DNA of 29,337 bases from CALLMJ01 sp964493765. Lineage in GTDB: Bacteria; Bacteroidota; Bacteroidia; J057; CALLMJ01. A program made the translations under genes and the position numbers. Below, piece after piece: positions 1-7,571 of this stretch. The stretch spans positions 1 through 29,337 of the forward strand of contig CAZBPK010000184.1 of NCBI GenBank assembly GCA_964493765.1, written 5' to 3'. Positions within the stretch are counted from its first letter, which is position 1. The number at the start of each line of letters is the position of its first letter. Below the pieces are notes generated by a model. The model did no database searches and was not told where the DNA came from. It saw only the letters and a program-made list of their open reading frames with translations.

Positions 1-56
1 AAAATAAATTGGTTATTAAAAAACTCAAAAAAAAATTTTGGTCTTATTTTTGAATT

Positions 57-64
57 TAAATTTG
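57..64 (+). promoter_or_regulatory. Bacteroidota -7 promoter box for the DUF1571/LysM gene
   Basis: TAAATTTG matches the Bacteroidota sigma-A -7 consensus TAnnTTTG. A possible upstream TTTG lies at 37-40, but its 16-nt spacing is shorter than the usual ~19-21. The box lies downstream of the most upstream in-frame ATG (38), so transcription would start near 70. This supports translation from the ATG at 80. Confidence 0.5.
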
Positions 65-79
65 CAAAAAAGTTTTATT

Positions 80-919
80 ATGATTAAAATTCTTATTACA
101 TTTTCATTCATTGTTGCATTTTCTTTAAAAGCACAGCTTAATAATCGTGAAGTAATTGATAAAATGATTCATGCTTCACAACAGATAAAAACTTTAAAAT
201 ATTCCATGAAAAAATGGGAAAGAATTGATGGGAAAATGGAATATGGATATTTAATGTGTAAACTTCAAAGAAATCCTTTAAAAATTTATATTTACAATCA
301 TACACCGAATCCAGGAGCTGAAGTTTTGTATATTGATGGCAATAGAACTGCTTTAGTGAATCCTAATAAATTCCCTTATGTCAACTTAAATTTAGATATT
401 GATGGATCTTTACTTAGAGATAAACAACATCATAATGTCATTTCTTCTGGTTTTGATTATATGGCAGAGCTTTTAATCAATGCCAAAAAGAAATTTGCAA
501 ACGATATAGATAAAAATTTGAAGTTAGAAGGTAGTATTAAATGGAATAACCAAGATTGTTACAAAGTGGTTATGGAAAATACCCGTTATGAAATTCAATC
601 TTACACAATGCAACCTAATGAAACTGTTTTACAAGTTGCAAAAAAATTATATGTTTCTGAACATAAAATTGTAGAACTGAACAAAGGTATAGTTTCTGAC
701 CCTCTAAGCAAAGCACCCGGAAAAACCATAAAAGTACCCTCCGATTATGGAAAAAGAATTGTTCTTTATATTAATAAAAATAACTTTTTACCAATTGTAC
801 AATTTGTATATGATGAAATTGGATTATTTGAGCAATACGAATATTACGACTTGGAAATTAACCCTAAATTCCCTGAAAAAGAGTTTACTAAAGAATTTGA
901 AGGTTATAAATTTAAATAA
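80..919 (+). CDS. Exported DUF1571-family protein with an embedded LysM domain
   Basis: The predicted exported protein is 279 residues long. I start it at the ATG at 80, not at the in-frame ATG at 38, because a clean signal peptide (MIKILITFSFIVAFSLKAQ) begins there and a promoter box lies at 57-64. The body resembles DUF1571/LolA-like outer-membrane proteins of Bacteroidota: a beta-rich domain with a conserved region around 'NPGAEVLYIDGNRT', thought to bind lipid or act at the envelope. A LysM-like peptidoglycan-binding segment (about residues 174-220, 'YTMQPNETVLQVAKKLYVS' ending at 'IKVPS') sits inside the domain. After it the beta-rich pattern resumes ('LYINKNNFLPIVQFVYDE'). The likely location is the periplasm or inner face of the outer membrane. 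The gene stands alone, with its own promoter. The family assignment is by recognition of sequence style, and the exact function is unknown. Confidence 0.7.
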   Translation: MIKILITFSFIVAFSLKAQLNNREVIDKMIHASQQIKTLKYSMKKWERIDGKMEYGYLMCKLQRNPLKIYIYNHTPNPGAEVLYIDGNRTALVNPNKFPYVNLNLDIDGSLLRDKQHHNVISSGFDYMAELLINAKKKFANDIDKNLKLEGSIKWNNQDCYKVVMENTRYEIQSYTMQPNETVLQVAKKLYVSEHKIVELNKGIVSDPLSKAPGKTIKVPSDYGKRIVLYINKNNFLPIVQFVYDEIGLFEQYEYYDLEINPKFPEKEFTKEFEGYKFK

Positions 920-932
920 TTAGACATAAATT

Positions 933-964
933 TTTGGTAATTCCAATAAAGTGTATTAACTTCG
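933..964 (+). promoter_or_regulatory. Promoter of the YbjN-like gene
   Basis: TTTG at 933-936 is followed 20 nt later by TAACTTCG at 957-964, which matches TAnnTTTG with one mismatch. The predicted start of transcription is near 970, giving a leader of about 20 nt to the ATG at 990. Confidence 0.45.
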
Positions 965-989
965 CAGTTCTAAACATAAATTTATAACC

Positions 990-1421
990 ATGAATAATAA
1001 TTTATTTGACCAAGCAAAAGAAGTTATTGAAGCGGGTATTACCCAATTAGGAATTGACTTAAATGATTGTAAAGGAAATGGACCTTACGATTGGAAACTT
1101 AAAAGAGGTTCAGCAAAAATTACTGTTTTAGTAAAAGAAAATGAGGAAGGTGTTTTATTAGTCATTTTATCTCCTATTATGCTATTACCTGCCGATAATC
1201 AAAAAGAATTAGCATTAGAGTTACTGAGTCTTAATCACTTGTTCGTTGGAGTTTCATTTACCTTATACGAAGGTTTAATATGTGTTGTTTCTACAAGATA
1301 TGTTGAAGGTTTAAATTCTAAAGAATTTATTGATTTGGTAACCTACCAAAGTTCTGTAGCTGACCATTTTGACGACATTTTAGTAGAAAAATATAAAGGA
1401 GAAAGAATCTCTGATATATAA
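990..1421 (+). CDS. YbjN-like / type III chaperone-fold small protein
   Basis: This is a soluble 143-residue protein with no signal peptide or membrane segment. The pattern (N-terminal helix 'LFDQAKEVIEAGITQLGI', then beta strands around 'AKITVLVKENEEGVLLVI', then a helical 'NQKELALELLSLNHLF' segment and a C-terminal helix) fits the YbjN/CesT-like fold seen in sensory-transduction-regulator and secretion-chaperone-like proteins. YbjN-family proteins are usually of unknown biochemical role, so no specific function is claimed. The gene has its own promoter (933-964) and is followed by a strong intrinsic terminator at 1441-1481, so it is probably monocistronic. The fold assignment is moderately secure, the function is not. 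Confidence 0.6.
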   Translation: MNNNLFDQAKEVIEAGITQLGIDLNDCKGNGPYDWKLKRGSAKITVLVKENEEGVLLVILSPIMLLPADNQKELALELLSLNHLFVGVSFTLYEGLICVVSTRYVEGLNSKEFIDLVTYQSSVADHFDDILVEKYKGERISDI

Positions 1422-1440
1422 TTAAATTCTTTAAAAATTG

Positions 1441-1481
1441 AAAAATTGCAAGTATTAAAATAAATACTTGCAATTTTTTTT
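1441..1481 (+). terminator. Rho-independent terminator after the YbjN-like gene
   Basis: ATTGCAAGTATT (ending at 1456) and AATACTTGCAAT (starting at 1463) form a perfect stem of at least 11 bp around a six-base AAAATA loop, followed by eight T residues (1474-1481). The A-run 5' of the stem can pair with part of the T-run, so the structure is close to symmetric. It lies 20 nt past the stop at 1421. Confidence 0.9.
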
Positions 1482-1530
1482 CATTAAATTTGGCTCTTTT
1501 TTTAACTCAGATATAAATTTACTTTGAATA

Positions 1531-3357
1531 ATGAGAATCGCCTTTATTCTAATCATTACTTTTTACACTTTTTCTTGTATTCATGCACAAAATCACTTCT
1601 TTATTGATTTTACACAGGTTTATAATGACCAAGTTACTGTAAAATGTGAAATAAAAAAATCCTATAAAGATAGTATTGACTTCCATTTTCCAATGACAAT
1701 CCCCGGAACTTATGATATTCTAAATTATGGAAAATACATTGAAGGTTTTACGGCTTTAAATCATGAAATTCAAAATCTTAAAGTCAAAAAAATTAGTATC
1801 AATTCTTACAGAATTTACCAGCCTGAAAACTTAAAAGAAATTGTTTACAAAGTAAATGATACCTTTGATACTCTGGTAAAAGAAAATAAAATTTTTGAAC
1901 CTGCAGGAACGAACATTGTTGCAGGAACGAACTTTTTAATTAATGGAGGAGGTTTTTTAGGCTTTTTTGATAATGAAGAAAATCAAAATTTTACATTTAC
2001 CATTAATATTCCTGATTCTTTAGATGCTTTTAGTGCTTATCCCTCTCAAAAATTAGAAGCAAAAAAAGATAAAATGTACCGTTATGAATACAGTAATTAT
2101 CACGAATTTATTGATCATCCTATTCTCATTGCACTGCCTGATACTGCTGAATTTTTGGTCAATAATACTAAAGTTGTGATAGCCTGCTATCATGAAAAAG
2201 GATTTAAAGTTGCCCAAAATACAAAAACTCAATTGGAAAAATCTTTAAAAGCTATTGGTAATTTTTTACCACAACTTCCTGTTAATCAATATGTATTTTT
2301 GATTTATTTAAGTGATTTTGAAAATGAGATGACGCTATTACGTTCTAAAGGAAAATTTTTTAAAAAATTAAGTTTAGCTTTAAAATTGCAAGGTCTCGGA
2401 TTTGGTGCTTTAGAACATGGAACTTCTTCTGTTTACTACTTATTTGATGGCGGAAATCAAGAGTTTATCAGAGAATTACAAGGTGTCGCGATACATGAAT
2501 TTTTACATATCGTTACCCCATTAAGTTTGCACACCGAACCCATTGGTAATTTTAATTATATCCAACCTCAGTTTTCTAAACATTTATGGCTATTTGAAGG
2601 ATCAACAGAATATCATTCCGGAATTGTTCAAATTCAAAATGATTTATTGAGTTTTGAAGCTTTTTTTGACGATTATGTGCAGAGTAAACTATTAAATGCA
2701 AAAAAATTTCCCATAAAGAAAATGAGTTTTACAGAAATGAGTAAAAATGTAATGCTTCCTAAATATCAAAAGCAATATACGCAAGTTTATGAATTAGGAG
2801 CTATGTTATGTATGGCTTTAGATATAGAAATTATCAATTTAACCAAAGGTCAAAAGACGCTCAAAACAGTTATTTTAGAACTGTTAAATAAATATGGAAA
2901 AAATCAAAATGCTCCTGAAGAAAGGCTCATTAAAGATTTTGTAGATTTAGTACATCCAGATTTACAAAAATTCTTTGATAAACACATTTTGGGCAAGGAA
3001 TATCCTAATTTTGAATTTTTTTTAAAAAAAGTTGGAATTATTTATGATAAAGTAAACTATCCAAAAATTCCAATTGTAATACAAAATGGGGAAATTGTTA
3101 AAGTGGAAAACAAAGAATATGCAATGTTTCAAGAAGGTGACCAAGTTACACGCAAGTCAATTAATGAAGCTTGTTACGATAAAAATGGAAATTTATTGCC
3201 TGATGGTAGTTTAACATTCGTAAATGTAATAAGAAAGGATAAAGCAGAGAAGATTGAATTTAAAGTAAAAACAGCACAAGGAAACTATGGGTTTCAAAAA
3301 AATCCTAAAGCTACTGAAGAAGAAATTCGTTATAGAAAAATCTGGATAGGACAGTAA
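1531..3357 (+). CDS. Exported M61-family (glycyl aminopeptidase-like) zinc metallopeptidase
   Basis: The protein has 608 residues with a type I signal peptide (MRIAFILIITFYTFSCIHAQ), so it is periplasmic or secreted. The zinc site is visible: HEFLH at residues 322-326 supplies two histidine ligands and the catalytic Glu323, and 'WLFEGSTEY' supplies a third ligand, Glu356. The beta-rich N-terminal half and the 'GFGALEHGTSS' stretch before the active site are typical of peptidase family M61, whose members are aminopeptidases often preferring Gly/Ala. The usual Trp-Asn after HExxH is absent ('HEFLHIVTPLSLH'). The C-terminal segment (about residues 510-595) looks like a degenerate PDZ domain ('MFQEGDQV', then 'LTFVNVIRKDKAEKIEFKV'). 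The length is typical for the family. A weak promoter-like TTACTTTG lies 4 nt before the ATG. The substrate is unknown. Confidence 0.85.
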   Translation: MRIAFILIITFYTFSCIHAQNHFFIDFTQVYNDQVTVKCEIKKSYKDSIDFHFPMTIPGTYDILNYGKYIEGFTALNHEIQNLKVKKISINSYRIYQPENLKEIVYKVNDTFDTLVKENKIFEPAGTNIVAGTNFLINGGGFLGFFDNEENQNFTFTINIPDSLDAFSAYPSQKLEAKKDKMYRYEYSNYHEFIDHPILIALPDTAEFLVNNTKVVIACYHEKGFKVAQNTKTQLEKSLKAIGNFLPQLPVNQYVFLIYLSDFENEMTLLRSKGKFFKKLSLALKLQGLGFGALEHGTSSVYYLFDGGNQEFIRELQGVAIHEFLHIVTPLSLHTEPIGNFNYIQPQFSKHLWLFEGSTEYHSGIVQIQNDLLSFEAFFDDYVQSKLLNAKKFPIKKMSFTEMSKNVMLPKYQKQYTQVYELGAMLCMALDIEIINLTKGQKTLKTVILELLNKYGKNQNAPEERLIKDFVDLVHPDLQKFFDKHILGKEYPNFEFFLKKVGIIYDKVNYPKIPIVIQNGEIVKVENKEYAMFQEGDQVTRKSINEACYDKNGNLLPDGSLTFVNVIRKDKAEKIEFKVKTAQGNYGFQKNPKATEEEIRYRKIWIGQ

Positions 3358-3395
3358 TATTCCCTACAATTTTTGAAAAAAAATTAGAAACAATT

Positions 3396-3428
3396 TTTGG
3401 AATTGATTTTCAAAAGTTTTTATATTTG
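3396..3428 (+). promoter_or_regulatory. Strong Bacteroidota promoter for the DUF1573 lipoprotein gene
   Basis: TTTG at 3396-3399 is separated by 21 nt from a perfect TATATTTG at 3421-3428. This is the best full two-box match in the window. The ATG at 3447 follows after an A-rich leader of 18 nt with no Shine-Dalgarno sequence. Confidence 0.75.
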
Positions 3429-3446
3429 CGAAAAAATTAGAAAAAA

Positions 3447-3929
3447 ATGGTAAAACATTCTATAGTATTTATATTGTTTTCATTTATCGTTATTACAGGT
3501 TGCCAAAAAGTTGAAGAACAACAAAACAATCAATCTTTAATACAAACTGAAAAAGAAGTTAACAACGCCACCAATAGCAAACAAGATTCACAAACTGAAG
3601 GTACTGGAGATACAAAGGTTACGAAAATTGAATTTGAAAAAGATAATCATGATTTTGGATTAATCAAAGAAGGTGAAAAAGTAAGCCATGTATTCAAATT
3701 TAAAAATGTTGGTACGGAGCCTTTAGTAATAAAAAATGTTAAACCTGCTTGTGGTTGCACAACTCCTGACTGGACAAAAGACCCAGTACCTCCCGGAGGT
3801 GAAGGAAAAATTGAAGTTTCTTTTGATTCTCAAGGAAGAACTGGAATTCAAAATAAGTCTGTTGAAGTATTTGCTAATACAGATCCGGAAGTCCATACTT
3901 TAAAATTTAAAGGAGAAGTTAAAAAATAA
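3447..3929 (+). CDS. DUF1573 domain lipoprotein
   Basis: The 160-residue protein begins with a lipoprotein signal peptide whose lipobox (VITGC) places the acylated cysteine at residue 19, so it is anchored in a membrane facing the periplasm or cell surface. A polar, Gln/Asn/Thr-rich linker (about residues 20-55) leads into a DUF1573 domain (about 57-158). The domain is recognisable by 'HDFGLIKEGEKVSHVFKFKN', the 'PACGCTTPDW' motif with Cys102 and Cys104, and 'PPGGEGKIEVSFDSQGRTG'. DUF1573 is an Ig-like/ASH-type beta-sandwich common in Bacteroidota, with no settled biochemical role. The CxC pair could bind metal or form a disulphide, but that is only inference. The gene has its own strong promoter. 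Confidence 0.85.
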   Translation: MVKHSIVFILFSFIVITGCQKVEEQQNNQSLIQTEKEVNNATNSKQDSQTEGTGDTKVTKIEFEKDNHDFGLIKEGEKVSHVFKFKNVGTEPLVIKNVKPACGCTTPDWTKDPVPPGGEGKIEVSFDSQGRTGIQNKSVEVFANTDPEVHTLKFKGEVKK

Positions 3930-3979
3930 CTTCTAGATACTTTTCTTCTATGAGTTTTTAGAAAACCATCATCCACATT

Positions 3980-3987
3980 TATTTTTG
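3980..3987 (+). promoter_or_regulatory. -7 promoter box upstream of the coiled-coil/zapA/rny operon
   Basis: TATTTTTG matches TAnnTTTG, 30 nt before the ATG at 4018. No clear upstream TTTG box lies at the expected distance. It is the only candidate between the previous stop (3929) and the operon. Confidence 0.45.
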
Positions 3988-4017
3988 TCAAATTTTTTTA
4001 ACAAGTGAACAATTTTT

Positions 4018-4320
4018 ATGGAAAATTCTGAAACAAAAGAAACAAAGTTTGTTCATTTTCAGAAGTTAATAAAAAAAGTTAATCGCTTAAAAAACAATTA
4101 TTTAGAACTTATTGATGAAAATAGATTGTTAAAAATTCAGTTAGAAGAAAAGGAACAAGAATTGGAAAATCAAAAAAATTATTCAAAAAAATTAGAAATT
4201 GAACTAAAAGTTCGTAATTTAGCACCTCAATCAGGTGTATCTGAAAATCAACAACAATACATTAGTGAATTGTTGAAGGATATAGATGCTTGTTTAAGTT
4301 TGTTGGAAAATACTGAATAA
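4018..4320 (+). CDS. Small coiled-coil protein upstream of zapA (possible divisome partner)
   Basis: This acidic/lysine-rich, soluble protein has 100 residues. A long heptad-like coiled coil spans about residues 12-70 ('LIKKVNRLKNNYLELIDENR', then Leu/Ile/Glu/Lys repeats), followed by a short linker ('NLAPQSGVSENQQ') and a C-terminal helix ending 'LLKDIDACLSLLENTE'. I recognise no named family. The stop codon is 3 nt before the zapA start, so the two are almost certainly co-expressed. In E. coli, ZapA is bridged to the nucleoid end of the Z-ring by a small all-coiled-coil partner, ZapB. By position and architecture this protein could play a comparable role, but that is inference, not homology. 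Confidence 0.75.
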   Translation: MENSETKETKFVHFQKLIKKVNRLKNNYLELIDENRLLKIQLEEKEQELENQKNYSKKLEIELKVRNLAPQSGVSENQQQYISELLKDIDACLSLLENTE

Positions 4321-4323
4321 ATT

Positions 4324-4671
4324 ATGAATTCTAGTGAGTTTTTAATGGAATTAAATTTAGGAAAAAAAGTTTTATCCTTAAAAGCTCGTGATGAAAATCA
4401 TAGTTTGTTATTCCGGCAGGCAGAAGCAAGGATAAACCAAAAAATGGATTATTACAAAAAAAAATATAATATAAACGACGAATCTACTTTTTACTTAATG
4501 ATTTGTCTAGACTTTGTAACAGATTTGATTCAATCTGAAAATGAATTGAAACTATATCAAAACCATTTAGATAGTTTATCCTTAGAATTAGAGCAGGCCT
4601 TAATTCTTAGCCTTCATCATGAAAATTTAACTGATGATAATGACCTTGATATTCAGGAAATTACTGAATGA
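4324..4671 (+). CDS. zapA: Cell division protein ZapA
   Basis: The 115-residue protein matches the ZapA layout. An N-terminal globular domain ('MELNLGKKVLSLKARDENHS', then 'LFRQAEARINQKMDYYKKKY') is followed by a core helix ('STFYLMICLDFVTDLIQSEN') and a C-terminal coiled coil. ZapA binds FtsZ and crosslinks protofilaments in the Z-ring in the cytoplasm. The length is normal for the family. It sits between the coiled-coil gene (3 nt upstream) and rny (20 nt downstream) in one operon. The zapA-rny neighbourhood is, to my knowledge, common in Bacteroidota. No unusual sequence features were seen. Confidence 0.85.
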   Translation: MNSSEFLMELNLGKKVLSLKARDENHSLLFRQAEARINQKMDYYKKKYNINDESTFYLMICLDFVTDLIQSENELKLYQNHLDSLSLELEQALILSLHHENLTDDNDLDIQEITE

Positions 4672-4691
4672 ATTAACCTTAAATTAAAAAA

Positions 4692-6245
4692 ATGATGGAA
4701 ATCGTTACAGGAATTATTGGGCTTATTATAGGCTTTATTGTTGGTAGATATTTACTGAATAAAATATTTCAAGATTTAGAAGTTAAAGCAGCTGAAAAAG
4801 CAAATAGCATCCTTAAAGAAGCTGAAATCCATGCTGAAAACTTAAAAAAAGAAAAACTCTTAGAAGCAAAAGAAAAAATTCAAGAGTTGAAAGCTCAATT
4901 TGATGCTGATGAATTAGAAAGAAAAGAAAAACTTCAATCTGCAGAAAATCGTGTTAAACAAAAAGAATCTTCCTTAAATCAAAAATATGAGCAACATAAA
5001 AAAGATCAAGCTCAGGTTGAATTAGCAAAAAAAGAATTAACCACTTTGTTAGAATCCAATAAATCTAAAGAAGAAGAATTAAAATTGTTAAGTTCCCAAG
5101 TCAAAACGCAATTAGAAAAAATTGCAGGAATGACCCAAGAAGAAGCTAAAAATGAGTTAATTTTCAATATTGTAGAACAAGCTAAATTAGAGGCTCAATC
5201 ACAAATGAAAGAAGTGATTGAAAATGCTAAATTAACTGCCAATAAAGAAGCAAAACGTATTGTTATTCAAACTATTCAAAGAACAGCTGCTGAGCATGCC
5301 ATTGAAAACTCTGTAACCGTTTTTAACTTAGAAAGTGATGAAATTAAAGGAAGAATTATTGGTAGAGAAGGAAGAAACATTCGTGCATTAGAAGCCGCTA
5401 TAGGTATTGAAATCATCGTTGATGACACACCCGATGCGATTATTTTATCAGGTTTTGACCCTATTCGAAGAGAAATTGCACGTTTATCGCTACATAAATT
5501 AGTAGCTGATGGACGTATTCACCCCGCTAGAATTGAAGAAGTTGTTGCAAAAACTACTAAGCAACTTAATGAGGAAATCATGGAAGTAGGAGAAAGAACT
5601 GTTTTAGATTTGGGTATTCATGGCTTACATTCCGAATTAATTCGTATGGTAGGAAAAATGAAGTATCGTTCTTCTTATGGTCAAAATTTATTACAGCATA
5701 GCCGTGAAGTAGCTAATTTATGTGCAATTATGGCATCAGAATTAGGTCTTAATCCTAAATTAGCCAAACGAGCAGGTTTACTTCATGATATTGGAAAAGT
5801 TCCTGATGACCAATCCGAAATTCCTCATGCTATTTTGGGTATGCAATTAGCTCAAAAATTTAAAGAAAATGCAGAAGTATGTAACGCAATTGGTGCTCAC
5901 CATGATGAAATTGAAATGACTTCTCCAATTTCTGCGATTGTTCAAGCTTGTGATGCTATCTCAGGTTCTAGACCTGGGGCAAGAAGGGAAATGGTAGAAA
6001 CCTACATCAAAAGACTTAAAGATTTGGAAGCGATAGCCTCTTCATATAATGGTGTTTCTAAATCTTATGCTATTCAAGCGGGTAGAGAATTACGCGTTAT
6101 TGTTGAAAGTGAAAAAGTTACTGATGAACAAGCTGATGTAATTGCTTTTGATATTGCTAAACGTATCCAAACAGAGTTGCAATATCCTGGACAAATTAAA
6201 GTAACTGTAATTAGAGAAAAACGTTCAATATCTTATACAAAATAA
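4692..6245 (+). CDS. rny: Ribonuclease Y
   Basis: At 517 residues this is full length for RNase Y, a membrane-anchored endoribonuclease that starts mRNA decay. In order it shows: an N-terminal transmembrane helix ('IVTGIIGLIIGFIVGRYLL'); a long charged coiled coil (about 30-200); a KH RNA-binding domain with GRIIGREG at residues 220-227; and an HD phosphohydrolase domain with His336 (LLQHSREV), the His365-Asp366 pair (LLHDIGK) and His403-His404-Asp405 (AHHDE), which build the metal site. All catalytic residues are present. Two consecutive ATG codons (4692 and 4695) are possible starts. It is the last gene of the coiled-coil/zapA/rny operon and is followed directly by a terminator. Confidence 0.96.
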   Translation: MMEIVTGIIGLIIGFIVGRYLLNKIFQDLEVKAAEKANSILKEAEIHAENLKKEKLLEAKEKIQELKAQFDADELERKEKLQSAENRVKQKESSLNQKYEQHKKDQAQVELAKKELTTLLESNKSKEEELKLLSSQVKTQLEKIAGMTQEEAKNELIFNIVEQAKLEAQSQMKEVIENAKLTANKEAKRIVIQTIQRTAAEHAIENSVTVFNLESDEIKGRIIGREGRNIRALEAAIGIEIIVDDTPDAIILSGFDPIRREIARLSLHKLVADGRIHPARIEEVVAKTTKQLNEEIMEVGERTVLDLGIHGLHSELIRMVGKMKYRSSYGQNLLQHSREVANLCAIMASELGLNPKLAKRAGLLHDIGKVPDDQSEIPHAILGMQLAQKFKENAEVCNAIGAHHDEIEMTSPISAIVQACDAISGSRPGARREMVETYIKRLKDLEAIASSYNGVSKSYAIQAGRELRVIVESEKVTDEQADVIAFDIAKRIQTELQYPGQIKVTVIREKRSISYTK

Positions 6246-6280
6246 ACTAAAAGCAGGCTTTGAAAGCCTGTTTTTAGTTT
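6244..6280 (+). terminator. Rho-independent terminator after rny
   Basis: CAGGCTT (6254-6260) pairs with AAGCCTG (6264-6270) around a three-base loop. The flanking AAACTAAAA (6244-6252) pairs with the trailing TTTTAGTTT (6272-6280), giving a long stem with a U-rich 3' arm. It overlaps the rny stop codon by two bases. The palindromic flanks could also act on the opposite strand. Confidence 0.85.
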
Positions 6281-6316
6281 CATAGTTTATTCACCTTTTC
6301 ATTAAAAAAATTTCTA

Positions 6317-6324
6317 TATTTTTG
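6317..6324 (+). promoter_or_regulatory. -7 promoter box 4 nt before the rdgB start
   Basis: TATTTTTG matches TAnnTTTG and ends only four bases before the ATG at 6329. No clear TTTG box lies upstream. If the box is used, transcription would start at or within a few bases of the start codon. Confidence 0.45.
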
Positions 6325-6328
6325 TTTT

Positions 6329-6925
6329 ATGCATCAAAAATTCTTTATTGCAACTCATAATCCCAAAAAACTTCAAGAATTTACTCAAATCTTAGGCAAT
6401 GAAGTTGAACTGTTGAGTTTCTTAGATATTCCTGTTCAAGACGCAGAAGAAACCGAGCTTACTTTAGAAGGAAATGCAATTTTAAAAGCAAAATCCTATT
6501 TTGCCCAAGTGAATATCCCTTGCATAGCAGACGATACGGGTCTAGAAGTGGAAATTTTAAATGGCGAACCAGGAGTGTTTAGTGCTAGATATGCAGGAGA
6601 ACCCTCTGATAGTCAAAAAAATATTGAAAAATTAATTTCCAAACTTCAAGAAAAAAAGGCATTCCATTCGGAACAAAGAAAAGCTCAATTTAGAACTGTT
6701 ATCGCCCTTTTTGATGGTAAAAATATTCATACTTTTGAAGGTATTATTAAAGGGCTAATTACCTTAGAACCTAAAGGGAATCAAGGATTTGGCTATGACC
6801 CAATTTTTATTCCAGATGGATATTCACAAACTTTTGCCGAAATGAAATCTGAACAAAAAAATAAAATTTCTCACAGAGGATTAGCCTTACAAAAATTAAA
6901 AAATTTTTTAACTTTGCATTCCTAA
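6329..6925 (+). CDS. rdgB: RdgB/HAM1 non-canonical purine NTP pyrophosphatase
   Basis: This 198-residue cytosolic enzyme hydrolyses dITP, ITP and XTP to monophosphates plus pyrophosphate, keeping deaminated purines out of DNA and RNA. Diagnostic motifs are present: N-terminal 'IATHNPKKLQEF' (residues 7-18), the metal-binding acidic pair Asp68-Asp69 in 'ADDTGLEVEILNGEPGVFSA', 'GFGYDPIF' (about 153-160) and 'SHRG' near the C terminus. The length is typical. The gene opens an operon with udk (4-nt gap) and the GSCFA gene (overlapping). Its promoter box ends 4 nt before the ATG, and a strong terminator isolates it from rny. Confidence 0.94.
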   Translation: MHQKFFIATHNPKKLQEFTQILGNEVELLSFLDIPVQDAEETELTLEGNAILKAKSYFAQVNIPCIADDTGLEVEILNGEPGVFSARYAGEPSDSQKNIEKLISKLQEKKAFHSEQRKAQFRTVIALFDGKNIHTFEGIIKGLITLEPKGNQGFGYDPIFIPDGYSQTFAEMKSEQKNKISHRGLALQKLKNFLTLHS

Positions 6926-6929
6926 TAAA

Positions 6930-7571
6930 ATGCAACCGATTAAACCATTAGTAGTGGGAATAGCTGGAGGGTCAGCCTCTGGAAAAACTTTTCTTTTGAA
7001 TAGTATTGCTAAATCATTTAGTAATCAACAAGTTACAATTATATCCTTAGACAATTATTACAAACCCAAAGAACAACAAACTGTTCAACCCGATGGAACT
7101 ATTAATTTTGACCATCCTAATGCCTTAGATTTAGACAAGTTTTATCATGACTTGCTCCATCTTTTAGAGGGTAATGAATTAAAAATTAAAGAATATCACT
7201 TCAATAATCCCAATAAACCTGAAACCTGGATTTCTTACAAAATTGCTCCCATTGTTGTACTAGAAGGATTATTTGTTTTTTATAAAAAAGAAGTACGTAA
7301 ATTATTAAATTTAAAAGTTTTTGTAGAAGCAGAAGAGCACATTAAACTAATACGACGTATTGCAAGAGACCATCAAGATAGAGGGTATTCTTTAGATAAT
7401 ATTTTAGAACAATATGAAAACCATGTAGTTCCTATGTATCGTCAATTTGTGGAACCTACCAAACAATATGCAGATTTAATTATCCAAAATAATACCCGAG
7501 AAATTCCTTATGGAGTAGAGGTAGTGGTAAATCATTTGAAATTTTACCTTAATTCTCAAAATTTTGAATGA
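6930..7571 (+). CDS. udk: Uridine kinase
   Basis: The 213-residue protein is a P-loop kinase of the uridine kinase/phosphoribulokinase group, which phosphorylates uridine (and often cytidine) to UMP/CMP in pyrimidine salvage. Walker A is GGSASGKT at residues 13-20. 'IISLDNYYKP' and 'NFDHPNALDLDKF' are the usual nucleoside-site motifs, 'VLEGLFVF' is the Walker-B-like strand, and 'RRIARDHQDRGYSLDNIL' is the lid region. The length fits Udk. It lies 4 nt after rdgB and overlaps the GSCFA gene by 4 nt (ATGA), so the three are probably co-translated. Confidence 0.94.
   Translation: MQPIKPLVVGIAGGSASGKTFLLNSIAKSFSNQQVTIISLDNYYKPKEQQTVQPDGTINFDHPNALDLDKFYHDLLHLLEGNELKIKEYHFNNPNKPETWISYKIAPIVVLEGLFVFYKKEVRKLLNLKVFVEAEEHIKLIRRIARDHQDRGYSLDNILEQYENHVVPMYRQFVEPTKQYADLIIQNNTREIPYGVEVVVNHLKFYLNSQNFE

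Noticed and set aside
38..79. Upstream ATG extending the DUF1571/LysM protein by 14 residues
   Set aside because: The extension lies over the promoter box at 57-64 and would spoil the signal peptide that begins at the ATG at 80.
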